Source: Taklimakanibacter deserti
GTDB taxonomy: Bacteria > Pseudomonadota > Alphaproteobacteria > Rhizobiales > Aestuariivirgaceae
Direction: 5' to 3'
Length of the DNA stretch: 64,000 nt
Assembly (NCBI GenBank): GCA_003574785.1
Contig: QORU01000001.1
Location: forward strand, 62,001 to 126,000
How positions within the stretch are numbered: the stretch's first letter is position 1; the number at the start of each line of letters is the position of its first letter. The notes beneath the pieces are model-generated. The model saw only the letters and a program-made list of their open reading frames with translations. It was not told the DNA's origin and did no database searches. Made by a program: the position numbers and the translations under genes. Below, one piece after another: positions 7,444-17,200 of the stretch.

Positions 7444-8853
7444 ATGGCCTCCTTTCCGCGTGTGATTCCGCTGGTCGTCGCCTCTGCGCTGTTCATGGAG
7501 AACACCGATGGAACGGTGATCGCGACGTCGCTGCCGGCCATCGCCGCCGATCTCGGCGAAGACCCCGTCATCCTGAAGCTCGCCTTCACAACCTATCTCC
7601 TGGCGCTCACGGTCTTCATCCCGATCAGCGGCTGGTGCGCCGACCGGTTTGGCGCCCGCAACGTGTTCCGGGCCGCCATCGCCGTCTTCACGCTGGGCTC
7701 GATCGCCTGCGGCCTGTCGACCTCGCTCGAGGGCCTGATTGCCGCCCGCGCTCTGCAGGGCATGGGCGGCGCCATGATGGTGCCGGTCGGCCGCCTCATC
7801 ATCCTGAGGACGGTGTCGAAGAGCGAGATGGTCAGCGCGCTCGCCACGCTCACCATCCCGGCGCTGATGGGGCCATTGCTCGGGCCGCCGCTCGGCGGTT
7901 TCATCACCACCTATTTCGATTGGCGCTGGATCTTCTGGATCAATGTGCCGGTCGGCCTCCTCGGCCTGGTGCTGGCGACGATCTATATGCCCGATATCCG
8001 CGAGGAGGGCGTGCCGCGGCTCGACGTGCCGGGCTTCTTCCTCTCGGCGATCGGGCTTTCGGCGCTGGTCTTCGGCGCGACCGTCTTCGGGCGCGACGAC
8101 GTGCTGCCGGCCTATGGCGCGCCGACGCTCATCGCCATTGGCATCGTGCTGACGACGCTCTATGTCTGGCACGCGCGCCGGGTATCCAAGCCGATCCTCG
8201 ACCTCAAGCTTCTGGACATCGACACCTTCCGGTCAGGGACCGTCGGCGGAAGCCTGTTTCGCATCGGCGTCGGCGCCGTGCCCTTCCTGCTGCCCCTGAT
8301 GCTGCAACTCGGCTTCAAGCTGACGCCGTTCCAGTCGGGGACCCTCACCTGCGCCGCCGCACTCGGCGCGCTGACGATGAAGTTCACCGCGGCCCGGATA
8401 TTGAAACGCTTCGGTTTCCGCACCGTGCTCATCGTCAACGGGATCGTAAGCGCCGCGACGCTCGCGGTACAAGGGCTGTTCACGCCGGAGACGCCGCACC
8501 TCGTCATCCTCGCCATCCTGCTCGCCGGCGGTTTCTTCCGTTCGCTGCAGTTCACATCGCTCAATGCGCTGTCCTATTCGGACGTGCCGCAGCGCGAGAT
8601 GGGACCGGCGACAAGCCTCTACAGCGTGGCGCAGCAACTGTCGCTCGCGGCCGGCATCGTCTGTGCCGCCTCGGTGCTCGAACTGGCGCAATATCTGCGC
8701 GGCGACCTCATGTTGACCGTGAGCGACTTCGCCTATGCGTTCTTCGCGGTCGGACTCATCAGTGCGCTGTCCGTTGTTTTGCATATGAAACTGACGCCGG
8801 ACGCGGGCGCGGAGGTGTCGGGCCGCGTCGTCGAGGCCAGCAGGAGCCCGTAG
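7444..8853 (+). CDS. MFS multidrug efflux transporter (DHA2/EmrB-like)
   Basis: A 469-residue membrane protein of the major facilitator superfamily. The N-terminus FMENTDGTVIATSLPAIA matches motif D1 of drug:H+ antiporters (LDxTIVNvALP), and GWCADRFGARNVFRAA is motif A. ARALQGMGGAMMVPVGRL (motif B) and the GPLLGPPLGGFI segment (motif C, antiporter signature) follow. This places it with EmrB/QacA-type proton-driven exporters in the inner membrane. GGAG sits 9 bp before the ATG. It stands alone and is convergent with uvrD, separated by inverted repeat DNA. Substrate not predictable. Confidence 0.85.
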   Translation: MASFPRVIPLVVASALFMENTDGTVIATSLPAIAADLGEDPVILKLAFTTYLLALTVFIPISGWCADRFGARNVFRAAIAVFTLGSIACGLSTSLEGLIAARALQGMGGAMMVPVGRLIILRTVSKSEMVSALATLTIPALMGPLLGPPLGGFITTYFDWRWIFWINVPVGLLGLVLATIYMPDIREEGVPRLDVPGFFLSAIGLSALVFGATVFGRDDVLPAYGAPTLIAIGIVLTTLYVWHARRVSKPILDLKLLDIDTFRSGTVGGSLFRIGVGAVPFLLPLMLQLGFKLTPFQSGTLTCAAALGALTMKFTAARILKRFGFRTVLIVNGIVSAATLAVQGLFTPETPHLVILAILLAGGFFRSLQFTSLNALSYSDVPQREMGPATSLYSVAQQLSLAAGIVCAASVLELAQYLRGDLMLTVSDFAYAFFAVGLISALSVVLHMKLTPDAGAEVSGRVVEASRSP

Positions 8854-8872
8854 CCCGGCGCCGAGGGTGGTG

Positions 8873-9122
8873 ACGGGCTTACCCTCGCCCCGCAAGCAAA
8901 GCGCAGCGGGGAGAGGGAAGGGGCCCGCCGCGAAAGCGGCGGGAAGGGTGAGGGGCTTCAGTCAGCGAAGGCTAACCTGATCCCGCGTTTCAGGTTCCTT
9001 TGTTTCAACAAATCCGGCTTATTGAATTCAAGCACAATCACGCAGTTGGCCCCTCACCCTCCCAATGCTTCGCATTGGGCCCCTCCCTCTCCCCGCTAAA
9101 GCGGGGCGAGGGCAAAGGGCTA
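8873..9122. repeat. inverted pair of intergenic mosaic repeats
   Basis: Two blocks of about 75-80 bp lie in opposite orientation around a ~95-bp centre. The left block reads CCCTCGCCCCGC ... GCGGGGAGAGGGAAGGGGCC ... GGGTGAGGGG; the right block (9049-9122) reads the reverse complement, CCCCTCACCCTCCC ... CCCCTCCCTCTCCCCGC ... GCGAGGGCAAAGGG. Each contains its own small hairpins (CCGCCGCGAAAGCGGCGG; CCCAATGCTTCGCATTGGG). They separate the convergent MFS and uvrD genes and touch the uvrD stop codon. This resembles dispersed REP/MITE-like elements of rhizobia; no gene inside. Confidence 0.65.
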
Positions 9123-11465
9123 CGCCAGCTCGACAAAGCTGTCGAGCACGCGCTTCTCGCCGGCTTTGTCGAAGTCGATGGTGAGCTTGTTGCCGTCGAC
9201 ATGGGTGACCCGGCCATAGCCGAATTTCTGGTGGAAGACGCGGGTGCCGCGCTCGATGTTCTTGCCTTCCGTCTCGCGCGCTACGAGCTGGCCTTCGATG
9301 ATGTGAGGGGCCGAGCGCATCGCCTCGCCTCTGGCATAGGCCCGCTGTGCCCGCTGCCAGCCCGGCGTGTCGTAGGTGTTGGAGAAGGGCGTGGTGCGTT
9401 CGGCGAAGCGGCTCTCGCCGTAGGAGCCGATGCCATAGCCGCCATAGGAGTTCGCCATCGGCGCCACCTCGACATGGGCTTCCGGCAATTCGTCGATGAA
9501 GCGCGAGGGCAGGCTCGACTGCCACAGATTATGGACGCGGCGGTTCTGCGCGAAGGAGATGAAGGCGCGGCGCTTGGCGCGGGTGATGCCGACATAAGCG
9601 AGGCGGCGCTCTTCCTCGAGGCCGGGGGTGCCCTTCTCTTCGAGCGAGCGTTGACTCGGAAACAGGCCTTCCTCCCAGCCGGGGAGGAAGACGGTGCCGA
9701 ATTCGAGGCCCTTGGCGGAATGCATGGTCATGATGTTGACCTTGTCGTCGGCCGTGCCCGCATCGGTGTCCATGACGAGGGCGATATGCTCGAGGAAACC
9801 CGCCATGGTCTCGAACTCGCCCATCGAGCGCACGAGCTCTTTCAGGTTCTCGAGCCGGCCTTGCGCCTCGGGACTCTTGTCGTTCTGCCACATGGTGGTG
9901 TAGCCCGACTCATCGAGGATGATCTCCGCGAGATCGACATGCGGCAGACCAGTCAGGGACTGGCGCCAGCGCCCGAAAGATGCGAGCAGGTCACGCAGCG
10001 CGCCGCGCGTCTTGGCCGGCAAATCGTCCGTCTGGCTCATGGTCTCGGCGGCGCGGTAGAGCGATACACCGTCCTTGCGGGCGACCTCGTGCAGGCGCTT
10101 GACCGAGGTGTCGCCGATGCCGCGCTTCGGCACGTTGATGATGCGCTCGAAAGCGAGATCGTTGTCGGGGGACGCGGTGACCTTGAAATAGGCGAGCGCG
10201 TCGCGCACTTCCTGGCGTTCATAGAAGCGCGGGCCGCCGATGACCCGATAGGGGACTCCCAAAGTGATGAAGCGGTCTTCGAAGGCGCGCATCTGGAAGG
10301 AGGCGCGCACCAGGATCGCCATGTCGTTGAGCTTCTCGCCCTTGCGCTGCAGGTTCTCGATGTCATCGCCAATGGCGCGCGCTTCCTCATCGCCGTCCCA
10401 GTGCGAGCGCAAGGTCAATTGCTCGCCATCTTCGCGCTCGGTCCGGAGCGTCTTGCCGAGGCGGCTTTCGTTCTTGGCGATGAGGCCGGAAGCGGCGCCT
10501 AAAATCTGCGGCGTCGAGCGGTAGTTGCGCTCGAGCCGGATGACCTTGGCGCCGGGAAAATCCTTCTCGAAACGCAGGATGTTGTCGACTTCGGCACCGC
10601 GCCAGCCATAGATCGACTGGTCGTCGTCGCCGACACAACAGATGTTCTTGTGGCCCTGGGCGAGCAGCCTCAGCCACAGATATTGCGCGACATTGGTGTC
10701 CTGATATTCGTCGACCAGCATGTATTTGAAGCGGCGCTGATACTCCTTCAGCACATCGGGATGGTCCTGGAAGATATGCAGGACCTCGAGCAGGAGGTCA
10801 CCGAAGTCGACTGCGTTCACGACCCTGAGCCGCGCCTGGTATTCGGCATAGAGCTCGGCGCCGCGGCCATTGGCGAAGGAATGGGCTTCGCCGGCGGGCA
10901 CGCGGGAGGGCAAGTGGCCGCGATTCTTCCAGTTGTCGATCAGCCCTGCGAGCTGGCGCGCCGGCCAGCGCTTCTCGTCGATATCGGAGGCCTCGAGGAT
11001 CTGCTTGAGGAGGCGGATCTGGTCGTCGGTGTCGAGGATGGAGAAGCCGGATTTGAGGCCGGCGAGCTCGGCATGCCGGCGCAGGATCTTGACCCCGATG
11101 GAATGAAAAGTGCCGAGCCAGGTCATACCCTCGACCACGCCACCGATCAGATGGCCGATGCGCTCCTTCATCTCGCGCGCCGCCTTGTTGGTGAAGGTGA
11201 CGCAGAGGATCTGGCCGGGCCAGGCGCGGCCCGTCGCCAGTATATGGGCGAGCCGCGTGGTCAGAACCCTAGTCTTGCCGGTACCGGCGCCTGCAAGCAC
11301 CAGAAGGGGGCCGTCGGTCGTCTCGACGGCGGCGCGCTGCTCGGGGTTGAGGCCCTTGAGATAAGGGGCCTCGGCCCCGGCAAGGGCGCGCGCTGCCAGG
11401 CCTCCAGGCTTCTGGGGCGCGGGAGCCTCGTCGAAATCGCCGATATCTATGGGACGCGAAGACAT
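9120..11465 (-). CDS. uvrD: UvrD/PcrA-type DNA helicase
   Basis: A 781-residue superfamily 1A 3'-5' DNA helicase used in nucleotide-excision and mismatch repair and in removing RecA or stalled polymerases. Motifs in order: Q-motif LNPEQRAAV, motif I GAGTGKT, Ia TFTNKAA, II (Walker B) VDEYQDTN, III GDDDQSIYGWRGA, IV RLERNYRS, V TMHSAKGLEF and VI VGITRAKR. The C-terminal ~100 residues end in the PcrA-like Tudor fold (HQKFGYGRVTHVDGNKLTIDFDKAGEKRVLDSFV). The start taken is ATG 11465 (MSSRPIDIGDF). A TTG 15 codons upstream is in frame but lies beyond a hairpin. No good ribosome site precedes either start. Confidence 0.93.
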   Translation of the reverse strand: MSSRPIDIGDFDEAPAPQKPGGLAARALAGAEAPYLKGLNPEQRAAVETTDGPLLVLAGAGTGKTRVLTTRLAHILATGRAWPGQILCVTFTNKAAREMKERIGHLIGGVVEGMTWLGTFHSIGVKILRRHAELAGLKSGFSILDTDDQIRLLKQILEASDIDEKRWPARQLAGLIDNWKNRGHLPSRVPAGEAHSFANGRGAELYAEYQARLRVVNAVDFGDLLLEVLHIFQDHPDVLKEYQRRFKYMLVDEYQDTNVAQYLWLRLLAQGHKNICCVGDDDQSIYGWRGAEVDNILRFEKDFPGAKVIRLERNYRSTPQILGAASGLIAKNESRLGKTLRTEREDGEQLTLRSHWDGDEEARAIGDDIENLQRKGEKLNDMAILVRASFQMRAFEDRFITLGVPYRVIGGPRFYERQEVRDALAYFKVTASPDNDLAFERIINVPKRGIGDTSVKRLHEVARKDGVSLYRAAETMSQTDDLPAKTRGALRDLLASFGRWRQSLTGLPHVDLAEIILDESGYTTMWQNDKSPEAQGRLENLKELVRSMGEFETMAGFLEHIALVMDTDAGTADDKVNIMTMHSAKGLEFGTVFLPGWEEGLFPSQRSLEEKGTPGLEEERRLAYVGITRAKRRAFISFAQNRRVHNLWQSSLPSRFIDELPEAHVEVAPMANSYGGYGIGSYGESRFAERTTPFSNTYDTPGWQRAQRAYARGEAMRSAPHIIEGQLVARETEGKNIERGTRVFHQKFGYGRVTHVDGNKLTIDFDKAGEKRVLDSFVELA

Positions 11466-11469
11466 AATA

Positions 11470-11501
11470 AAGGGCACGAATCCTGTTGGTTTCGTACCCT
11501 T
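11470..11501. repeat. hairpin in the uvrD 5' leader
   Basis: AAGGGCACGAA (11470-11480) and TTCGTACCCTT (11491-11501) form an 11-bp stem with one mismatch and a 10-nt loop. It begins 5 bp upstream of the uvrD start codon, so it covers the place where the ribosome site should be. It could be a translational control element or an operator. Confidence 0.45.
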
Positions 11502-11530
11502 ATATAGCAACTCCCGAGGGATTCACGAGC

Positions 11531-11573
11531 GCATCGGCTTGTCCGAAAAGTCCGCAACTTTTCGGGCCGATGC
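11531..11573. repeat. dispersed palindromic repeat, copy A
   Basis: GCATCGGCTTGTCCGAAAAG ... CTTTTCGGGCCGATGC: inverted arms with a short centre. It ends on the stop codon of the small gene at 11573. The same element occurs at 24093-24158, and half of a related one near 42797. This family (GCATCGGC..TCCGAAAA...TTTTCGG..GCCGATGC) resembles palindromes common between rhizobial genes. Confidence 0.7.
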
Positions 11574-11755
11574 TAATGGAGGCAATTGCCTTTCATGTCC
11601 TCGAGTGCGGTCTGGACGCTCCGCCAGGTCTCGGCGGTGCGCTCGGCGCCATATTTCGTGCAAATGCGCTCATGCACGGCGGCCTCTTCCGAGGCCTTCG
11701 CGCCATGGACCACGACGAGCTGGCGCGCGAATTCGATGATGGTTGCGTTCTGCAT
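11573..11755 (-). CDS. tiny helical protein, paralogue of the protein at 12026
   Basis: A 60-residue protein with GGGAGG ideally placed before its ATG. No family recognised. It looks wholly alpha-helical: IIEFARQLVVVHGAKASEEA then ERTAETWRSVQTALEDMK. It aligns along its length with the 61-residue protein at 12026-12211 through ARQLxxVxG, EAA, a Cys, GxRxAxxWRxxQxAL. The pair probably arose by local duplication. It stands alone on its transcript, with repeat DNA right after the stop codon. The good ribosome site and paralogy support a real gene; function unknown. Confidence 0.65.
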   Translation of the reverse strand: MQNATIIEFARQLVVVHGAKASEEAAVHERICTKYGAERTAETWRSVQTALEDMKGNCLH

Positions 11756-11929
11756 GCCGGCCTCCCTGGCTTCTCGGTTGATGATGAGACTATGCCCGGC
11801 GAATGAGTCGATAATATTGCAGTCGGAAGGCGAGACGATTTTTTATGTGACGATTTTTAGTGAAATGCAGCGCAGCACTAACATGCTTGTCGTGTCGTAT
11901 CGCGAGAGGCGAAATAATTTCAGGACATG

Positions 11930-11953
11930 AAAAAAGCCGCTGTTGCAGCGGCT
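11930..11953 (-). terminator. intrinsic terminator
   Basis: AGCCGCTG-TTG-CAGCGGCT forms a perfect 8-bp stem with a 3-nt loop; read leftward it is followed by six T. It ends transcription of the small gene at 12026-12211. A second hairpin (CCCTCCCC-GAAAGA-GGGGAGGG) lies between the two, near 11967-11988. Confidence 0.88.
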
Positions 11954-12025
11954 CACTTCTCCCGGCCCTCCCCGAAAGAGGGGAGGGACTCATTGTGCGG
12001 AAAGGCGCCTATGAGCGCCTCTCAA

Positions 12026-12211
12026 TCAGCTGACACTCGGCGACTGTATCGTGGTCAGCGCAGACTGGATGCGGCGCCAATTCGCGGCGGCTTCGCGATC
12101 GCCCTTGGCCTCGCAAGCCGTCGCCCGCTGAGCGGCTTCCAACACGGCCCGCTCGCCGCGCACTTCATGAAGTTGTCGCGCATAGTCCAGGATTTCGAGA
12201 GCTTGCATCAT
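12026..12211 (-). CDS. tiny helical protein, paralogue of the protein at 11573
   Basis: A 61-residue predicted helical protein (MMQALEILDYARQLHEVRGE...NWRRIQSALTTI). GGAGATGCC precedes the first of two ATGs, and a strong terminator follows at 11930. It resembles its neighbour at 11573-11755 in length, helix layout and the spaced residues ARQL, V-G, EAA, C, G-R-A, WR-Q-AL. No known domain recognised. Both small genes lie on the minus strand between uvrD and the thioesterase gene, each with its own signals, suggesting independent expression. Confidence 0.68.
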   Translation of the reverse strand: MMQALEILDYARQLHEVRGERAVLEAAQRATACEAKGDREAAANWRRIQSALTTIQSPSVS

Positions 12212-12287
12212 GGCATCTCCATAAATGGGGCCGTCCCTGGAAGGTCAGACCATCAAGGGGAAATGCGCGCACAATATGGCGAAGAGG

Positions 12288-12770
12288 CTATTTTCTCGGA
12301 ATGCCGATCTTGTGACCGACCTGCGGAGGCAACGGCAATGCCGCATGTGCTTCGCGCATCGCGGTGATGTTGGCGAGCACGTCAGGTGGAAAGGGCGTCG
12401 ACTTGCGGATATTCATGTCGACATGAATGATGATGACTTCGCTGGTGGCGGCGATCCAGTCATCCCTGGCATGGCGCATCTCGACAAAATAGTGGATGCG
12501 TTTCTTGTCGTAATCGAGAAACTGCGTCGCGACCTTGACGGAATCGCCGGCATGCAGCTCGCGCAAATAGGTCACATGCGTTTCGAGGGTGAAGAATGAG
12601 CAATTGGTCTTTTTCACATAGCTCGCGCCAAGGCCAAGGGCATCGAAGACCTCATCGCCCGCCCGATCGAAGAGCACATTGTAGTAAGCCATGTTGAAAT
12701 GGCCGTTATAGTCGATCCATTGGTCCTCAATGACATGGGCGGAGCTTACGAAAGGGGCAGGATAAGCCAT
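12288..12770 (-). CDS. hotdog-fold acyl-CoA thioesterase
   Basis: A 160-residue protein of the 4HBT/YbgC-type thioesterase group. The N-terminal segment WIDYNGHFNMAYYNVLFDRAGD contains the expected Asp-x-x-x-His-Met/Asn catalytic region followed by the long hotdog helix. THVTYLRELHAGDSVKV and KKRIHYFVEMRHA are core strands. It resembles the thioesterase domain fused to carnitine 3-dehydrogenases and stand-alone betainyl-CoA thioesterases, so a role in hydrolysing a short or polar acyl-CoA is possible but inferred. It is divergent from the FAD dehydrogenase gene at 12844. Confidence 0.8.
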   Translation of the reverse strand: MAYPAPFVSSAHVIEDQWIDYNGHFNMAYYNVLFDRAGDEVFDALGLGASYVKKTNCSFFTLETHVTYLRELHAGDSVKVATQFLDYDKKRIHYFVEMRHARDDWIAATSEVIIIHVDMNIRKSTPFPPDVLANITAMREAHAALPLPPQVGHKIGIPRK

Positions 12771-12843
12771 CGTCAGGATGCGAATTTTGTGGTTTGACCG
12801 GGTTGGTTTAGAAGAAATAGCAAATACTTACGACGGATGACAA

Positions 12844-14235
12844 ATGCGAGCTCTCAAGAAGAACAGCGTGACCCAGGTCATAGGAGACATCAAGGCGATC
12901 CTCGGCGATCGGCTGTCGACGGCGCCCGCGGTGCGCGAACAGCATGGCAAGGACCAGACCTGGGCGCCGGGCGCCCCGCCCGATGCCGTGGCCTTCGTCA
13001 AATCGACCGAGGAGGTGCAGCGCATCGTCGCCCTCTGCGCCCATTATGAAACACCCGTGATCGCCTACGGCACCGGCACCTCGCTCGAGGGCCATTTCAC
13101 CGCTCCCTATGGCGGCATCTCGGTCGATCTCTCGGGAATGAACCAAGTGCTGGAAGTCAATGCCGAGGATCTTGACGCTAGGGTGGAGGCCGGCGTGACC
13201 CGCAAGGCGCTCAACACGCATTTGCGCGACAAGGGCCTGTTCTTCCCGATCGACCCCGGCGCCGATGCGAGCCTCGGCGGCATGGCGGCGACGCGGGCAT
13301 CCGGCACCAACGCGGTGCGCTACGGCACCATGCGGGAGAACGTCCTCAATCTGACGGCGGTGCTGGCCAATGGCGAAGTGGTCAAGACCGCCAAGCGGGC
13401 CAAGAAATCATCGGCCGGCTATGACCTCACCCGCCTCCTGGTCGGCTCGGAAGGGACGCTCGCCATCATCACCGAGGTCGGCTTGCGGCTCTATGGCATC
13501 CCCGAATCGATCGCCGCCGGCGTCTGCCCGTTCCCCTCGGTCGATGCCGCCTGCCAGGCGGTGATCCAGACGATCCAGCTCGGCATCCCGGTGGCCCGAA
13601 TCGAGCTCGTCGATGAGGAGCATGTGAAGGCCTTCAACGCCTATTCCAAGATCGACCTGAAGGTGGCCCCGACCTTGTTCGTCGAATTCCACGGCACCGA
13701 GGCCGGCACCGCCGAGCAGACCGGGCTTTTCGGCGCGATCGCCGAGGAACTGGGCGGCGGGCCCTTCAGCTGGGCGACCAAGGAAGAGGACCGGCAGCGC
13801 CTCTGGCAGGCTCGCCATGACGCCTTCTGGGCGACGAAATCGCTCATGCCCGGCAAGGAAGCCTTCGCCACCGATGTCTGCGTGCCCATTTCACGCCTCG
13901 CCGAATGCGTGAAGGAGACGCAGGCCGATCTCGCGGCCAACAACCTCTACGGGCCGATCGTCGGCCATGTCGGCGACGGCAATTTCCATGTCGTGCTCTA
14001 TTGCGACCGCGCCGATGCGGAAGAGCTCAAGCGGGTCAAAGGCTTCTATGACCGGCTCATCCGGCGGGCCATCGCCATGGAAGGCACCTCGACCGGCGAG
14101 CATGGCATCGGCTCCGGCAAGATGGGGTTTCTCGAAGTGGAACACGGGCCTGAGGGGGTGGCCATGATGCGACAGATCAAACAGGCCCTGGACCCCAAGA
14201 ATATCCTTAACCCGGGCAAGATAGTCGCCTTATGA
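12844..14235 (+). CDS. FAD-binding D-lactate dehydrogenase / glycolate oxidase-type protein
   Basis: A 463-residue flavoprotein of the vanillyl-alcohol-oxidase fold. The FAD-binding PCMH domain (about residues 35-215) shows IAYGTGTSLEGH, PIDPGADASLGGMAATRASGTNAVRYGT and GSEGTLAIITEVGLRLY. The C-terminal FAD-oxidase domain shows GHVGDGNFHVVL and the terminal STGEHGIGSGK / LDPKNILNPGKI signature. Similar proteins oxidise D-lactate or other 2-hydroxy acids and pass electrons to cytochrome c or quinone. Alternatives are glycolate oxidase GlcD or D-2-hydroxyglutarate dehydrogenase; sequence features favour the D-lactate (LDHD) type. Its ribosome site is weak. Confidence 0.83.
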   Translation: MRALKKNSVTQVIGDIKAILGDRLSTAPAVREQHGKDQTWAPGAPPDAVAFVKSTEEVQRIVALCAHYETPVIAYGTGTSLEGHFTAPYGGISVDLSGMNQVLEVNAEDLDARVEAGVTRKALNTHLRDKGLFFPIDPGADASLGGMAATRASGTNAVRYGTMRENVLNLTAVLANGEVVKTAKRAKKSSAGYDLTRLLVGSEGTLAIITEVGLRLYGIPESIAAGVCPFPSVDAACQAVIQTIQLGIPVARIELVDEEHVKAFNAYSKIDLKVAPTLFVEFHGTEAGTAEQTGLFGAIAEELGGGPFSWATKEEDRQRLWQARHDAFWATKSLMPGKEAFATDVCVPISRLAECVKETQADLAANNLYGPIVGHVGDGNFHVVLYCDRADAEELKRVKGFYDRLIRRAIAMEGTSTGEHGIGSGKMGFLEVEHGPEGVAMMRQIKQALDPKNILNPGKIVAL

Positions 14236-14280
14236 TCGCCGTGACTGTCTGGCAAGGGTAGCCTGAGCGACAGGTATCGT

Positions 14281-17200
14281 ATGAAGCTTTGGAAATCGCC
14301 CGTACTCTATTTCGGGATCGCCCTCGTCTTGGCGGTCGTGGCGGCTTTCATTGCGCCCTATGTCATCGACTGGGGCAGCTACCGCATGGCGATCGAGAGC
14401 TATGGCAGCAAGATGACGGGCCGCCAGGTGACGGTCGCCGGCGAGATTTCCGGCCGGTTCTTTCCCTGGCCGAAGCTGTCGATCCGCGACGTGAAAGTGG
14501 CCAATCCGCCGGGCTCCTCCGTGCCGGATTTCATCACCGCCGAGGAAGTGGACGTGCGCCTGACGCTCGCCGGCCTTCTCGGCGGCGAGATCCGGGTCGA
14601 ATCCATCGGCATCGTCCGCCCGGTGGTCGCCTTCGAGCGGCTCGATACCGGGCAGGGCAGCTGGCACCTCAAATCCGCTGCCGGCGCGGACGACATGCGG
14701 ATCCTCGACCGCGTCAGGCTCGATCAAATCACTGTGAGCGACGGCGTGGTGCATCTGATCGACAACCGCCGCGCCGGACGCGCCACCCTCACCAACGTCA
14801 ATGCGAACCTCTCGGCGCAGAACATCGCCGGGCCCTGGCGGATGCGCGGCAGCGCCGCCTATCGCGACCGGCCGGTCGAGATCGCGGTCAATACCGGCGG
14901 CTGGTCGCCCGAAGCGCCGTTCAAATTCGGCTTCCATATCGGCTCGGGCGACGGCTCCGGCCTCGTCTATCAGTTCGACGGCGCCAATGACGGCAATCAC
15001 GTGACCGGCACTCTCAGGATCCAGCCGGCCGCGAGTTCCGATGGCCGAAGCGATGCCGAAGGCCAGCTCCGGCCCTTGGTCATGACGGCGCAAGTGACGT
15101 CGGATTTCGACACGGTGGCGCTCGACAAGATCGAGATCGCGCCGCGCGACGGCACCGGCGAAGGCGCCAATCTCCTGACCGGCAATGCCGAGGTGAAGCT
15201 CGGCGCCAGCGTCGCGCTCAAGGCCGATCTCAAGGCGACCCGCTTCGATCTCGACGCGGTTGCCGGCGCCAAGGCCAAGAGCCTCATCCGCGAAGGCGGC
15301 GGACTGGCCTTGCTCGAGAATGTGGTCGAGATCATGCCGGACGATGTCGATATCAACGCCTCGCTCGGCGTCACATCGCTCATCGTCGGCGGCGAGGCGC
15401 TCGACAATGCCAAGCTCGCGGTCGAAATGAACGGTGAGGCGATCCGGATCAAGGAGCTTTCCGCCGGCATGCCGGGCCAGGCGCGGGGGCTCTTCACCGG
15501 CGTCTTCCTGGTGACCGATTCCGGGCCGCAGCTCGCGGGCGATCTCGCCGGAGAGGCTGGAAGCTTGCGCGATTTCGTGTCCTGGGCGTGGCCCGAGGGC
15601 CGCGAGGACATCGCGCGCGTCTGGACCGGGAGCCGCGGCCGCTTCAAGCTGCAGACCCGCTTCGATGCGACGAACGATCAGCTCCGCCTGCAGGAGGCGA
15701 ACTACCAGATCGATGAATCGCTGGGCAGCGGCGGGCTCACCATCGGCTTCGGCGAAAGACCGTCACTCGATATGAGGCTCGACGCCTCGGCTCTCGATGT
15801 CGATCGCTTCATGCCCAATGGCATGGGCGGCGGCGGCTGGCTCGGCACGGCGGAGCTCTTCGCGCAATGGGCGAAGAACAACGACCTGCGCGTCACGCTG
15901 CAGTCGGGCAAGACGCTCCTCAACGGCGTCGATGCCCGCGACGTCGTCATTGATATCGCGGCCTTGAGCGGCAGCATCGACCTCAAGACGATCGAGATCG
16001 GCAATGTCGGGAACGCCCGGCTCGAGATCTCAGGCCTTCTGTCGCCGACCGAGACCGGAAGCCGGGGCACCGTCTCGACCAGCGTCACGGCGGATGATCC
16101 GCGCAGCCTGCTGCAGCTTCTCGGCCTCTATGCCAAAGACAGCGACCCGGTCTGGTCGCAGGCCCTGGGCAAGACCAATCTCACCATCACCGCCGACCTC
16201 AAACCCGACGCGGGGGGGCAGGCCGCCAATTTCCGGTTGCTGGGCAAGACGGGCGATCTCGATCTCGAGGCCAACCTGGCTTCGGCTGGACAGAGCGATC
16301 TGCTGACGAGCGAGATCAGCGGCGCGCTCACTTTGCGCAGCGCCACGGGTGCGGGTCTTCTCAAGCTCATCGGCATGCGCCCGGCGACGGATGGGGGCGG
16401 AGCGGCCAGGCTTGCTTTGACGCTCACCGGATCGCTCGCCAATGGGCTGGTCGCCGACCTACAGACCGACGTGTTCGGCGCCAAGGGACAGTTCCAGGGC
16501 AAGTTCCTGCGCGATGATGGCGTCCTCACCGGCACCGGCCGGGCCGGGATCTTCACCGAACGGCCGGCCGATTTGTTCCTCGCGGCGGGCATCGCCGACT
16601 ATGCCAGGGGCGCTCTGTCGGTCGAATCGGATGTCGAGATCGCCGGGCCCAAGGTCGAGTTTCCCGACGTGCAGGGTTTTGCCGCGGGCGCGCCGCTCAA
16701 AGGCACGCTTTCCTTCGAGGGCGGCAACCGGATGAAGGGCGAGTTCTCGACCGGGCCCGTTTCCTTCCAGCGCCTGTTCGGTCTCGCCTTCATGCCCTGG
16801 GACGGCCGGCCGGTCGATCTCGAGCTGCCTTTCGCCGCAACATCGCCGCGCGGCCTCACCGGCGAATTGTGGATCAAGCCGGAATATCTGGAGGTCTTCG
16901 ACGGCCTCAGAGTGAAGGAGACGCAAATCGGCATCAGCGCCAGCGCTGAAGAGATACGTCTTGCCGCTTTCGGCAAGAGCGATTCGGGCAGCGACGTCGC
17001 CATCGAGATCGGCGCCAAGCCGCAAGGCGGCGGCAAATCCGTGGACGGCCGTCTCGTCCTGCCGATCGATCTCGAGCACAGCCTCAAGGATGTGAGTGGC
17101 GGCACGGTCGCATCGGGCATTGTCAAGCTCTCGGTCAAGGCCTCGGGGAGCGGGCGCACGCCGGGAGCGGTCCTCGCCAGCCTCAAGGGTTCCGGCAGCT

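Noticed and set aside
11790..11993. 67-codon minus-strand frame between the two tiny genes
   Set aside because: It would run through the strong terminator hairpin at 11930 and has no family resemblance.
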